Shown here: piece after piece, positions 17,682-26,461 of the stretch
Position numbering within the stretch: position 1 is the first letter of the stretch
Layout of the letters: each line of letters starts with the position of its first letter
NCBI RefSeq assembly: GCF_026427715.1
Contig: NZ_CP107560.1
Coordinates: 69,723 to 133,722, forward strand
Direction: 5' to 3'
Length of the DNA: 64,000 nt
Source of the DNA: Methylocystis sp. MJC1
Lineage (GTDB): Bacteria > Pseudomonadota > Alphaproteobacteria > Rhizobiales > Beijerinckiaceae
Program-made: the position numbers and the translations under genes
Notes under the pieces: model-generated
What the model was told of the DNA's origin: nothing
Database searches by the model: none
What the model saw: the letters and a program-made list of their open reading frames with translations, nothing else

Positions 17682-17735
17682 CGCGTAGCAGCGCGATCAG
17701 CGCCAACCCCAGCGAAAGCTCCCCGCCCGCACGTC
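17682..17735 (-). pseudogene. Fossil of a repC 3' end
   Basis: Read leftward, the sequence translates as RAGGELSLGLALIALLRG, matching the C-terminus of the intact RepC at 54.4 kb (RAGEFSLGPVLMALLRG). The nucleotides also match those around 54479-54530. The rest of repC is missing, so this is a remnant of another repABC replicon or of a recombination event. Confidence 0.6.
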
Positions 17736-17886
17736 GACGACGCGAGGGGCGCCCATGGTGTCGATTGGTATTTCAATCTGGGACTGGCCAGTTACATAGA
17801 ATCAATGGCTTAGCTGAGATCTAAATGCCATGCTGGCACTGCAATTTGGACTTTTGCAGGAATTTTCTGGCACTCAAAATGGGATT

Positions 17887-17902
17887 GATCGACCCGTCGA
17901 TC
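17887..17902. promoter_or_regulatory. Inverted repeat upstream of the Mg2+ ATPase
   Basis: GATCGAC-CC-GTCGATC is a perfect 7-bp inverted repeat 18 bases before the ATPase start. It could be an operator or mRNA hairpin at the leader. No T-run follows. Confidence 0.3.
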
Positions 17903-17919
17903 GACCGTAGCCTTCGGGG

Positions 17920-20820
17920 ATGAATTCGTACCCCTTGGATCAGCTTAAAGAGAAACCGTCGGGCGGTAGCCAGCGAGAGGAATTCTTCCGTGAGTCGCTT
18001 CGTCGCTCGGGTTGGAAAGTGACCACCGAGGTCATCAGTGTCGCACTCGCGAAAATTGGCATTCCGAGATCAACGTTATTCCGTCTCGCGGCTCTGCCCC
18101 CTTTCGCGCAGCTAGCCTTTTTGCAAGGGGGCCTCAAACCGGCTCCGCCCGCAAGCATTTCCATCTCGGACGAGATCGCTGCAGTTAGCGGGCTGGAGGA
18201 GCAGTCCGTCTTCGGCCTTTTGGGAACATCGCCGGAGGGACTTGCCTCCCTCGAGGCGCAGGTGAGGCTGCGGACGGTCGGACCTAATCTCGTCGCACAA
18301 GAAGCCCGACCCACGCCGCTCCACGAGATTTGGGGGAGCGCTAGGAATCCGCTGAACGCGCTACTTCTCGGCCTCGCAGCTATTTCCTATTTTTTGGGGG
18401 ATACTAACGCGGCCGTTGTTATTTGCGTCATCGTAACGCTCGCCATCAGCATGGCTTTCGTCCAGGAGCATCGGTCGAACGATGCAGCCGCCAAGCTTCG
18501 AGCCGTCGTAAAAACGACGGCGACCGTTCGACGCCGGCGCTCGCCCATCGGAGAAGAACTCACTTCCAACGGATTTGAGGAAATACCGATGGAGCAGCTA
18601 GTTCCAGGCGACATTGTGCGTCTGTCGGCGGGAGATATGATTCCTGGCGATCTACGGCTGCTTAAGACCAAGGATCTTTTCGTCGATCAATCGACTCTGA
18701 GCGGCGAGGCAATGCCCGTCGAGAAATCCGCACAATCGGATGGAGCCGCTACCGACCCGTTAAACGCGCCAAACATCTGTCTGATGGGCTGTAGTGTGGT
18801 TAGCGGTTTCGCCACCGGCGTCATCGTACACACTGGCGCGCGGACCTATTTTGGCGAGCTGGCATCCCGCATTGCACAGAAAAGAGAGCCAACAAGCTTC
18901 GACAAGGGCGTCAACAGGTTTGTTCGCCTGATGATATACTTCATGCTGGCGCTCGCGCCGAGCGTCTTTTTGATCAATGGCCTGACGAAGGGCGATTGGC
19001 TCCAGGCGCTGTTGTTCGCCCTTGCAGTCGCAGTTGGATTGACCCCCGAACTGCTGCCGATGATCGTCACGGTCAATTTGGCCAAAGGCGCAATCGCAAT
19101 GGCGAAAAAGCGTGTGATCGTTAAGCGCCTGAACGCTATCCAGAATTTTGGAGCGATGGATGTTCTCTGCGCCGATAAGACCGGAACGTTGACCGAAAAT
19201 CGCGTGTCCCTCCATCTGCATCTAAACGCCGATGGAAAAGCTGACGAACGAGTCCTGGAATATGCGTATCTGAACAGCCATTACCAATCCGGCCTGAAAA
19301 GCCTTCTCGATTTCGCCGTTCTTAATCACGTCGAAACTGGCAAAAACCTACGCTTGCGGCACAACTATGAAAGCGTTGATGAGATTCCGTTTGATTTCAT
19401 TCGTAAGCGCCTTTCTGTGATCGTTCGCCGCCACGATGGTGCAGGCAATCTAAAACTAGGTCTTTTCGCAAAACTTCGAGCCCGTCTGACGGGCGCGCTG
19501 CTTCGGGAGGGCGGAGCCCACTTGCTCATCTGCAAGGGCGCGATCGAAGAAACCCTCTCCATATGCGCCTACATCGAAATCGATGGGACGCTTGCGAAGC
19601 TTGATTGGCGCCGAAGAGCCAGAGCGCTGGCGATGGCGCACGAGCTCAATGAAGACGGACTGCGCGTCGTTGCGGTCGCTTATAAAGAGTTTGCGCAGGC
19701 CAAAGAAACCTACTCTGTTGAGGATGAGGCAGACCTCGTCCTTCTTGGTTTCATCGCGTTTCTTGATCCGCCCAAGGAAAGCTGCGGCGCGGCGATTGCC
19801 TCACTCCGGGCTAACGGCGTCGCCGTCAAGATCCTGACCGGCGACAATGAGATTGTCACTCGGAAAATCTGTCGGGAGGTCGGCCTCGAGGCAGATAGGT
19901 TCGCGCTCGGCCCCGAGATCGAAAAATTGACCGACCACGAGCTGGCGGACTTCGCCGAGGCGACCACAATTTTCGCAAAACTCTCTCCCGACCAAAAAGC
20001 TCGGATCGTTAGAGCGCTACATATCCGAGGTCACGTCGTGGGTTTTCTCGGAGACGGAATCAACGACAGCCTCGCGCTCAAAGCTGCCGATGTTGGCATC
20101 TCGGTCGATTGCGCCGTCGACATTGCGAAAGAATCAGCCGACATCATCCTGCTCGAAAAGGACCTGACGATCTTGCAACAAGGCGTCGTCGAAGGACGCA
20201 AGGTCTTTGGCAACATCGTCAAATACATCAAAATGGGCGCAAGCTCGAACTTCGGCAGTATGTTCAGTGTGCTAGGCGCGAGCCTTTTTCTCCCCTTTTT
20301 GCCGATGCAGCCTATCCAGGTTCTCACCAACAACTTGCTTTACGATTTCTCACAGACAGCGATCCCCACGGACGACGTCGACGAGGACTATCTCGCTGCG
20401 CCACGAAGATGGGATATCGACAACATATTTAAGTTCATGCTGCTGCTTGGTCCAATTAGCTCGATTTTCGATTACACGACGTTTTTCGTGATGTTCTACG
20501 TGTTCGACGGGTGGGCTAACCCATCCCTTTTTCAAACGGGATGGTTCGTTGAATCGCTTATATCGCAGACGCTGATCATCCACATCATTCGAACGGCGAA
20601 AGTCCCGTTTTTCGAAAGCCGCGCCAGCGCCACCCTCATCGCAGCCTCAGTAATTATCTGCGGTGTAGCCGCCGCTTTACCCTTCACCTCTCTCGGGGAG
20701 GCGCTGAAATTTGCGCCTCTGCCTCCGCTTTATTGGCCGATCCTCGCTGCCACGCTCCTGGCGTACGGGACTCTGGCCCAGCTTGTCAAAGTCTGGTTTT
20801 TCCGACGCTGGGGCATGTGA
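17920..20820 (+). CDS. mgtA: MgtA-type Mg2+-importing P-type ATPase, 966 aa
   Basis: A P3B magnesium-translocating ATPase of the inner membrane. It has LSGEAMPVEK (actuator domain, about residue 262), the phosphorylation loop DKTGTLT with D419, and the hinge GDGINDSLALKAADVGISVD typical of MgtA/MgtB. About ten membrane spans are visible, with the characteristic C-terminal pairs. The length is slightly above the family norm because of an N-terminal extension rich in charged residues. Mg2+ import would make sense next to fluoride-resistance genes, since fluoride inhibits enzymes as Mg-fluoride complexes; that link is inference. The start at 17920 has only a weak ribosome site. Confidence 0.9.
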   Translation: MNSYPLDQLKEKPSGGSQREEFFRESLRRSGWKVTTEVISVALAKIGIPRSTLFRLAALPPFAQLAFLQGGLKPAPPASISISDEIAAVSGLEEQSVFGLLGTSPEGLASLEAQVRLRTVGPNLVAQEARPTPLHEIWGSARNPLNALLLGLAAISYFLGDTNAAVVICVIVTLAISMAFVQEHRSNDAAAKLRAVVKTTATVRRRRSPIGEELTSNGFEEIPMEQLVPGDIVRLSAGDMIPGDLRLLKTKDLFVDQSTLSGEAMPVEKSAQSDGAATDPLNAPNICLMGCSVVSGFATGVIVHTGARTYFGELASRIAQKREPTSFDKGVNRFVRLMIYFMLALAPSVFLINGLTKGDWLQALLFALAVAVGLTPELLPMIVTVNLAKGAIAMAKKRVIVKRLNAIQNFGAMDVLCADKTGTLTENRVSLHLHLNADGKADERVLEYAYLNSHYQSGLKSLLDFAVLNHVETGKNLRLRHNYESVDEIPFDFIRKRLSVIVRRHDGAGNLKLGLFAKLRARLTGALLREGGAHLLICKGAIEETLSICAYIEIDGTLAKLDWRRRARALAMAHELNEDGLRVVAVAYKEFAQAKETYSVEDEADLVLLGFIAFLDPPKESCGAAIASLRANGVAVKILTGDNEIVTRKICREVGLEADRFALGPEIEKLTDHELADFAEATTIFAKLSPDQKARIVRALHIRGHVVGFLGDGINDSLALKAADVGISVDCAVDIAKESADIILLEKDLTILQQGVVEGRKVFGNIVKYIKMGASSNFGSMFSVLGASLFLPFLPMQPIQVLTNNLLYDFSQTAIPTDDVDEDYLAAPRRWDIDNIFKFMLLLGPISSIFDYTTFFVMFYVFDGWANPSLFQTGWFVESLISQTLIIHIIRTAKVPFFESRASATLIAASVIICGVAAALPFTSLGEALKFAPLPPLYWPILAATLLAYGTLAQLVKVWFFRRWGM

Positions 20821-20930
20821 ATGCCCCGTAGTTTCCCAGAGAGGCTCGGGAATGGAACGGTCTATGTCTGTGGCTCGGAATTGAAGCGTCGTATGATGGT
20901 CAAGCTCTTGATAGGTTGTTTCCGATCCTA

Positions 20931-21795
20931 GAGGGTGTTATGCACTCTGTATTATGAAGTCGGCTGCGCGTTTGAGCATGAGGCAGGCGAAAGCGACGAC
21001 GTGGAGGCCAGCGAGTGTGTCGGCGTAGCGTTCGTAGTCTTTGACCAGCCGCCTGCATCGGGTCGCCCAAGCGAAGGATCGTTCGACAACCCAGCGTTTG
21101 GGCAACAGCACGAAGCCTTTTTTCGCTTCGGAGAGTTTGACCACGCAGAGTTCGACGCCCTGCGCTTTGGCCGCCTCGGCGGCTTTCTCGCCGGTATAAC
21201 CTTGATCGACATAAATAAGCTCGACGCTCTCGCCGGTGGCGTCCTGCACAGCGGCGGCGAGCTTGCCGACCTCGGCGCGGTCGTCGACATTCGCCGGCGT
21301 AACGTGCAGCGCCAGCAAGTGCCCCAGCGTGTCGACCGCCATGTGCAGCTTGGAGCCGCGCTTGCGCTTGGCGCCGTCATAGCCGGCCCGTGGACCGCTT
21401 TCCGGCGTAGAGCGCAGCGTGCGGCTGTCGATGATCGCCGTGGTTGGCTCCTCGGCGCGACCGGAGGCGACGCGCAACAAGGCGCGCAGGTCCTGCGCAA
21501 GCTCTTCGAACACGCCCGCCGCCAGCCAGCGCTGCGATTGCTGATACACTGCGGACCAGGGCGGCAGATCGTTGGGCATGGCGCGCCATGCTATGCCGTA
21601 ACGCAGAACGTAGCGCAGGCCGTTGAAAAGCTCACGAAGCAAATGCTGACGTTGCGGAGCGCCCTCGTCCATCAGCGTCAGATACGGCGCAACCAGCGAC
21701 CATTCCTCGTCGCTGACATCAGACGGATACGGTTTGCGAATCGGAGACATCCGATTCCATTAAGACAATCAACCACCAAAGTACATAACACCCTC
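20931..21795 (-). mobile_element. IS5-family insertion sequence, copy 1, 865 bp
   Basis: The terminal inverted repeats GAGGGTGTTATGCACT (left) and GAGGGTGTTATGTACT (right, complement) bound one transposase gene. An almost identical copy lies at 63159 to the window end, in the same orientation; four base differences were noticed by eye. No clear target duplication was identified. Confidence 0.9.
20938..21750 (-). CDS. IS5-family DDE transposase, 270 aa
   Basis: The IS5/IS1031-group N-terminus (PSDVSDEEWSLVAPYL) is followed by AIIDSRTLRSTPESG (first catalytic Asp), ELIYVDQGYTG (second Asp) and KRWVVERSFAWATRCRRL (catalytic Glu). Length and motifs are complete, so the element is probably active. 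Confidence 0.95.
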   Translation of the reverse strand: MSPIRKPYPSDVSDEEWSLVAPYLTLMDEGAPQRQHLLRELFNGLRYVLRYGIAWRAMPNDLPPWSAVYQQSQRWLAAGVFEELAQDLRALLRVASGRAEEPTTAIIDSRTLRSTPESGPRAGYDGAKRKRGSKLHMAVDTLGHLLALHVTPANVDDRAEVGKLAAAVQDATGESVELIYVDQGYTGEKAAEAAKAQGVELCVVKLSEAKKGFVLLPKRWVVERSFAWATRCRRLVKDYERYADTLAGLHVVAFACLMLKRAADFIIQSA

Positions 21796-22050
21796 TTCTG
21801 TAACGGGCGCTTCGTTGTCAATCCCCAACGCTCTTCCTTCGCCGGTTCACTCTTCTGTCCGTGGTCGGCGCCAAGAATGATGGCCGCCACTTGATGGGAT
21901 AAGATGAGGATGAGGCCGGCCAATCTAGTTGCGCGTGGTCTTGAGCCCACGGAGCGTGTTGCGGTCTGACCCATCCATCGTCCCGGCGAGGGACGAACGC
22001 TTCGGGAAAGGCTGGTGTTTGGCCCCGCCCGAAACCCTGCTTTTCCTCTC

Positions 22051-23091
22051 CTACGCCGCCACGACAGTCGAGGTCGCCTTGCGGGCGTCGAACGGCGTCC
22101 CGTCGATCCACATCCGATGCAAGACCACGGCGAGCTTGCGCGCCAGCGCCACCTTCGCCTTCTTCATGCCGGCGCGCCGGGCGAGCTTCATCGCCCAGCT
22201 TTTGAGGCCGGAGCCCTTCACCGGCCGCGTTAGTATGACGTTGGCGGCTTCGTAAAGCGCCGTGCGCACGCCAGCGTCGCCGATCTTGGTAATCCGCCCG
22301 CTAACGTCCGTTTCGCCAGACTGATATTTCCTCGGCGTCAGGCCGAAATGCGGCCCGACCCGCTTCGACGAGGAAAATCGCAACGGATCATCGATCGCCG
22401 AAACGTAAGTCAGCGCCACGATCGCGCCGACCCCCGGCGCCGACATCATCAGTCTCGCGCGCTTGTCCTTGCGCGCCATCGCCCGCACAAGCTTCTCGAA
22501 CATGTCGAACTCGCGCAGCAAGACCGCATGCGCTGAAAGCAGCGCCTTTGCGACGATCTCGAGCGTCCTATACCCGCCGACGAGCTCCTGGATGCGCCGT
22601 GCGAAACGCTTCGGCGTCGTCGGCCCGACCTTTAGCCCGAAGCCGCGCAAGATCCCGCGCAGGCTCATCTCAATGTCATAGAGTTTCGATTGAACCAGTT
22701 TGCGCGCCGTCAGCAGCGCTCGCGTCTCCTGCGCTGCCGAGGATTTGCAGTGGACCGGACGAAACCAACCAAGCCGCATTAATTGCGCGATGCCGCGCGC
22801 GTCATTGCGGTCGGTCTTGACTGGCATCGTCTGCAGAGCCGTGCGCACATGCCGCGTCTCCAGCAACTCCACCGCCAGGCCCGCCTCGTGCATCGCCGCG
22901 TAAAGCCATTGCGACAATGGCCCTGCCTCGAGGCCGATGCGCGCCAAATCCAGCCCGAGCGACGCCAACCAGCCGATGAGCGCCGCCGGCTCGCTGGAGA
23001 TCTTCGCCTCCCGCACGATTCGCCCGGCGCCATCGACGACGCAAACGCTCGATGCTTCCAAAGACACGTCGATCCCCGCATAATGGTCCAT
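22051..23091 (-). CDS. IS110-family transposase (DEDD recombinase), 346 aa
   Basis: N-terminal RuvC-like DEDD domain with YAGIDVSLEASSV, GLEAGPLSQWL and VKTDRNDARGIAQLM; C-terminal domain with MSAPGVGAIVALTYV, HFGLTPRKYQSGE and the catalytic-Ser region. The start at 23091 follows GGAGG at 6 bases; longer starts overlap upstream non-coding sequence. IS110 enzymes use a bridge RNA encoded in the non-coding end. Here 23092 to about 23339 is the candidate, but the element ends are not defined. Confidence 0.92.
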   Translation of the reverse strand: MDHYAGIDVSLEASSVCVVDGAGRIVREAKISSEPAALIGWLASLGLDLARIGLEAGPLSQWLYAAMHEAGLAVELLETRHVRTALQTMPVKTDRNDARGIAQLMRLGWFRPVHCKSSAAQETRALLTARKLVQSKLYDIEMSLRGILRGFGLKVGPTTPKRFARRIQELVGGYRTLEIVAKALLSAHAVLLREFDMFEKLVRAMARKDKRARLMMSAPGVGAIVALTYVSAIDDPLRFSSSKRVGPHFGLTPRKYQSGETDVSGRITKIGDAGVRTALYEAANVILTRPVKGSGLKSWAMKLARRAGMKKAKVALARKLAVVLHRMWIDGTPFDARKATSTVVAA

Positions 23092-23339
23092 GGTCATCCT
23101 CCAATGATGCTTGGAGCCGACGAAAGCCGGACTCCGTCTCACACCACCATTCTGGGGGATGACCACTCCTCCGCGAAGCCTCAGCCTCCGGCGGCCCGTT
23201 ACGCCATCTAGCGTCATATGCGGAGCCCAACAGGCTTCGGCTTTGCTTTGCGCGGCTGAACGCAACGTCCCAGTTCCCGGCGGATCAAATCATTCAGATC
23301 CAGCCTGCCATAATCTGGTCTGTAAGCGAAGAATTTCGC

Positions 23340-23453
23340 TCAGTCGTTAAAAACCCAACGTGCAGCGAAATAAGCAGCCGCCGCAAGCACAATGATGACG
23401 ACCATTCCAAGGGGCGTCGCAGCGTAACTCGTCAATTCCAGGATAGCGCCCAT
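23340..23453 (-). CDS. Very small single-pass membrane protein, 37 aa
   Basis: ATG at 23453 after GGGAAG. The peptide begins MGAILELTSYAATPLG, then has a hydrophobic span (about 16-31, MVVIIVLAAAAYFAA) and ends RWVFND. The good ribosome site and clean one-TM topology make it likely real. It lies leftward after the 158-aa membrane-anchored protein. Confidence 0.5.
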   Translation of the reverse strand: MGAILELTSYAATPLGMVVIIVLAAAAYFAARWVFND

Positions 23454-23511
23454 CGTTTCTTCCCTTTATGAGCCATGCCGACGCCCGGATGGGCGCATGC
23501 AGTTTTCCACC

Positions 23512-23988
23512 TCAAGCTCGACGTAAAGAACCATCTCGAGGTCTCGAAACAATAGGCCTGAGGCTTCGTAAAGCTTCATCGCCGAGGTCGAGCGTGGTCC
23601 TCAGCTTGGCGGAGATTGAATTCGATTGAACAGGCGAACCACTCGGTGAGCGCGCGACCCCATGCCCGCGTAATTCCTCATTCAAACTTTGCAATGAAGC
23701 GTAGAACGACGCTATTAGACGAGCCCGATGGACGCCAAGCAAACCAACGCGGCCAGAGTGCGCCTGGTAGATTACTGGCGACCAGGGCAAAGATTGGCTT
23801 TGCAGGACTACGGACGTGTTTGCGGTGCCGCCTTCTGCCGGCAGTTGCCTCTCGATAACCCTGACGAATTCAGCGATTTCACCGACAAGGCTCGCCGCGA
23901 CGGCCCGTCGTGCGATGTCGGCCGCCCAAATCGCGAGAAGGCCAATACCGCAGGCCGTGATAACGATGATCGCGTAACACCCCGTCAT
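23512..23988 (-). CDS. Membrane-anchored hypothetical protein, 158 aa
   Basis: An N-terminal transmembrane segment (residues 3-25) precedes a helical domain (VGEIAEFVRVIERQLP), a strand-rich SPVIYQAHSGRVGLLG and helical ARLIASFYASLQSLNEEL. This pattern is common among uncharacterised alphaproteobacterial signal-anchored proteins. GGAGG lies 5 bases before the ATG at 23988. It is divergent from the fluoride-riboswitch operon. Confidence 0.6.
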   Translation of the reverse strand: MTGCYAIIVITACGIGLLAIWAADIARRAVAASLVGEIAEFVRVIERQLPAEGGTANTSVVLQSQSLPWSPVIYQAHSGRVGLLGVHRARLIASFYASLQSLNEELRGHGVARSPSGSPVQSNSISAKLRTTLDLGDEALRSLRPIVSRPRDGSLRRA

Positions 23989-24154
23989 GGCAACCTCCGG
24001 CGCCACAATCGCGACTCTTAATAACGCAGATCTCGGTCCAAACGTTCGCTGCTCCGAGCGGATTATTGCTTACCTCACCGTTGGGGCTACCTATCCGGAG
24101 ATGAGAGGGGATTTGACGAGCAGTCGCATCCTCCGATAACCTACTAGAAACACC

Positions 24155-24206
24155 ATGGGGATGGGGTCCCCCAAAACCGCCTTGACAGGCTGATGACTCC
24201 TGCAAC
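24155..24206 (+). promoter_or_regulatory. Fluoride (crcB-motif) riboswitch 1
   Basis: GGGGATGGGGTCCCCC, then ACCGCC-TTGACA-GGC and TGATGACTCCTGC, reproduce the crcB motif: P1, P3 and the conserved 3' strand. ACTCC at 24196-24200 can form the pseudoknot with GGGGT of the loop, or pair with GGAGT of the Shine-Dalgarno at 24224-24230. Fluoride binding would then free the ribosome site (ON switch). It precedes the antiporter-usp-crcB-DUF190 operon. Confidence 0.92.
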
Positions 24207-24234
24207 GTCCATTCGGGCGAGCGGGGAGTCGTAT

Positions 24235-24333
24235 ATGCCCCAAGAGCCACCGGCCGCTTACGGCCCTGACATTGTTACTCGCGCTTTGAGTCCGCGAAAC
24301 CTGCCTTTGCGCATGGCGGGAGAACGCCCATGA
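24235..24333 (+). CDS. Leader ORF, 32 aa, coupled to the antiporter
   Basis: An ATG at 24235 follows GGGGAG by about 6 bases and encodes a 32-residue peptide beginning MPQEPPAAYG. Its TGA (24331-24333) overlaps the antiporter ATG at 24330 as ATGA. The riboswitch strand GACTCC can mask this Shine-Dalgarno, so translation of the leader would transmit the fluoride signal to the operon. The peptide itself may have no function. Confidence 0.5.
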   Translation: MPQEPPAAYGPDIVTRALSPRNLPLRMAGERP

Positions 24334-25553
24334 CTGGAATCTGGGCTCTTGCGGCTTTGTGGCTGGGTCTCGCTTTGATCGCGAGCCTCGTGTCCATGTG
24401 GCTTAAAATCGCGACTGCTTTATCAGAAATCATTATAGGGACGATCGCGCAGCTCGTGATCGGCGCGGCAATCGGTTCCGCGGTGCTTGGAACCGATGAA
24501 AGTTGGATAAAATTCCTTTCGGGCGCAGGCGCGATTGTGCTGACCTTCTTGGCCGGCGCTGAGCTCGATCCCGTGGTATTCCGTACAAAGTGGAAAGAGG
24601 CCGTCGCAGTGGGCCTGGCAAGCTTCTTCTTTCCCTTCATTGGGTGCGCCGCGGGCGCACATTTCATTCTTGGTTGGGAAATTATGCCGAGCTGGCTGGC
24701 GGGGGTCGCAATGTCCACCACCTCTGTCGCTGTCGTCTACGCTGTTATGCTCGAATTCGGCTTCAACGTCACGGATTATGGCAAGACTGTCTTGGCCGCT
24801 TGCTTTATCACCGATCTCGGCACAGTGATGGCGCTGGGCCTTCTTTTCGCGCCATTCACCTTCAAAACCCTTGTTTTCCTGGGGGCCGGAACCGCTGTCT
24901 TTATCGCTTTGCCTTGGATTACTCCAAGATTTTTTCGTCTTTACGGCAACAGGCCGTCCGAGCTCGAAGCGAAATTCCTTTTGCTCTGCCTCCTTGGGAT
25001 GGGAGCATTGGCGACTTGGGCCGACAGTGAGGCCGTCCTACCCGCCTACCTCATCGGTATGGTGCTGGCCGGCACTGTGGGAAAGGATCATGCCTTAATC
25101 AGGCGCCTCCGCACCTTGACCTTCGGACTACTCACGCCGTTTTACTTTATTCGCGCCGGCTCCTTCGTATCGGTCCCGCAACTCGTAGCGGCGCCGGGAG
25201 CGTTCGCGCTGCTGCTGGTGGTGAAGGTCACCACGAAGATGATCGGCGTCTATCCTGTAACTCGTGTCTTCGCCTCCCCGACAAGGGAAGCTATGTATAC
25301 CACTTTGCTCATGTCCACCGGGCTCACGTTCGGGACCATATCGGCGCTCTTCGGGCTCTCGCACCATATCATCGACCAGGCGCAATACTCTGCTCTTGTC
25401 GCCACCGTCATCGCTAGCGCGGTGATCCCGACCGTAATCGCCAACTCCTTTTTTATGCCTCGCCACCTTCTAGAGGAACAGACGGCGAGAGAAGCGACGA
25501 GCGGACAACAGGAAACCTTGTCGCTTCCCGAGGCGACGAGCAGAGCGGAATGA
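24330..25553 (+). CDS. CPA2-family cation/proton antiporter (Kef-type), 407 aa
   Basis: An inner-membrane protein with about 12 hydrophobic spans, TFLAGAELDP and ACFITDLGTVMALG in the Na+/H+ exchanger fold, and no C-terminal TrkA-N domain. Kef/CPA2 antiporters often lie behind fluoride riboswitches, where they may expel fluoride-stress-related ions or protons. GGGAGAA precedes the ATG at 24330, and the overlap with the leader stop implies coupling. The stop region overlaps the ribosome site of the usp gene. Confidence 0.88.
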   Translation: MTGIWALAALWLGLALIASLVSMWLKIATALSEIIIGTIAQLVIGAAIGSAVLGTDESWIKFLSGAGAIVLTFLAGAELDPVVFRTKWKEAVAVGLASFFFPFIGCAAGAHFILGWEIMPSWLAGVAMSTTSVAVVYAVMLEFGFNVTDYGKTVLAACFITDLGTVMALGLLFAPFTFKTLVFLGAGTAVFIALPWITPRFFRLYGNRPSELEAKFLLLCLLGMGALATWADSEAVLPAYLIGMVLAGTVGKDHALIRRLRTLTFGLLTPFYFIRAGSFVSVPQLVAAPGAFALLLVVKVTTKMIGVYPVTRVFASPTREAMYTTLLMSTGLTFGTISALFGLSHHIIDQAQYSALVATVIASAVIPTVIANSFFMPRHLLEEQTAREATSGQQETLSLPEATSRAE

Positions 25554-25567
25554 GGGAGGAGGCCCCT

Positions 25568-25987
25568 GTGTTCAGCAAGATTCTCCACGCTAATGACGGC
25601 TCGGAGCATGCCTTTCACGCACTGGAGCTGGCGATCACTATTGCGAAGCAAAACGGCTCCGAACTGCACATGATTTGTGTCGAGGAAGTCGACTACATGC
25701 CAGAATTCGTGGAAGAAGTCCGTGAGGAGGCCAAAACTCAGGGCAGACGCTTCCACGCCGTGCAACGACGCGCACAGGCGAAGGCCGAAGAACATGAGGT
25801 AAAGCTGCAGACGCATATCATCGCTGGTCACCCAGTGCGAGACATCGTGCTATTGGCGGAGAAGCTCGGTGTTGACCTTCTCATCATTGGAGCGAAGGGT
25901 CACTCCGCAATTTACGAGCGGTTGGTTGGCAGCCGCGCGGATCGAATAATTCAGTTAGCTTCTTGTCCCGTTCTGGTGGTGAAGTAG
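25568..25987 (+). CDS. UspA-family universal stress protein, 139 aa
   Basis: The fold is recognisable from ILHANDGSEHAFHALELA, the LLIIGAKGHSA strand and the ATP-binding pattern G-x2-G-x9-GS (GAKGHSAIYERLVGSRADR). The GTG at 25568 is preferred because AGGGAGGAGG ends 5 bases upstream; an ATG at 25550 overlapping the antiporter stop is the alternative. As the third unit of the fluoride operon it probably supports stress survival. Confidence 0.88.
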   Translation: MFSKILHANDGSEHAFHALELAITIAKQNGSELHMICVEEVDYMPEFVEEVREEAKTQGRRFHAVQRRAQAKAEEHEVKLQTHIIAGHPVRDIVLLAEKLGVDLLIIGAKGHSAIYERLVGSRADRIIQLASCPVLVVK

Positions 25988-26048
25988 TAACGAGTCGAAT
26001 TCTTATCTTTTCGGCTAAATGCAGAATCAATTGGACAGGCGCCAACAA

Positions 26049-26459
26049 ATGAGCGACGGGATGATCAGGTACGTTTGGGTTTCGATCGGCGGAGCTCTCG
26101 GCACTGCGGCCCGCTATTGGTTTTCCGGCCTGGTGGCGAACCATTTCGGCGAAACGTTCCCCTGGGGCACGATGCTCATCAACGTATCTGGGTCGTTCGT
26201 TATCGGCTTTTTCGCTGCGATCACCGGCCCGGACGGACGCGTATTCGCCTCAACAGAAACGCGCCAGTTCGTGATGATAGGGATTTGCGGCGGCTTCACG
26301 ACCTTCTCATCCTTCAGCTTGCAGACGCTAAATCTTGTTCGAGACGGCGAACTGGCTTGGGCCTTGGCCAATATTGGCCTTTCCGTCGTTCTGTGCCTTG
26401 TCGCTGTCTGGGTCGGACATGTCGCCGCAACCCATCTAAACCAACTCCAAGGGTCTTGA
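26049..26459 (+). CDS. crcB: CrcB/Fluc fluoride channel, 136 aa
   Basis: A four-span channel subunit that forms antiparallel dimers and exports F-. Signature blocks are present: GGALGTAARYW, GTMLINVSGSFVIGF with the conserved Asn, and GICGGFTTFSSFSLQT with the Phe/Thr fluoride track. The ATG at 26049 is chosen because it starts just before the first span; 26019 and 26061 are alternatives. It is followed after 2 bases by a DUF190 gene. Confidence 0.95.
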   Translation: MSDGMIRYVWVSIGGALGTAARYWFSGLVANHFGETFPWGTMLINVSGSFVIGFFAAITGPDGRVFASTETRQFVMIGICGGFTTFSSFSLQTLNLVRDGELAWALANIGLSVVLCLVAVWVGHVAATHLNQLQGS

Positions 26460-26461
26460 TC

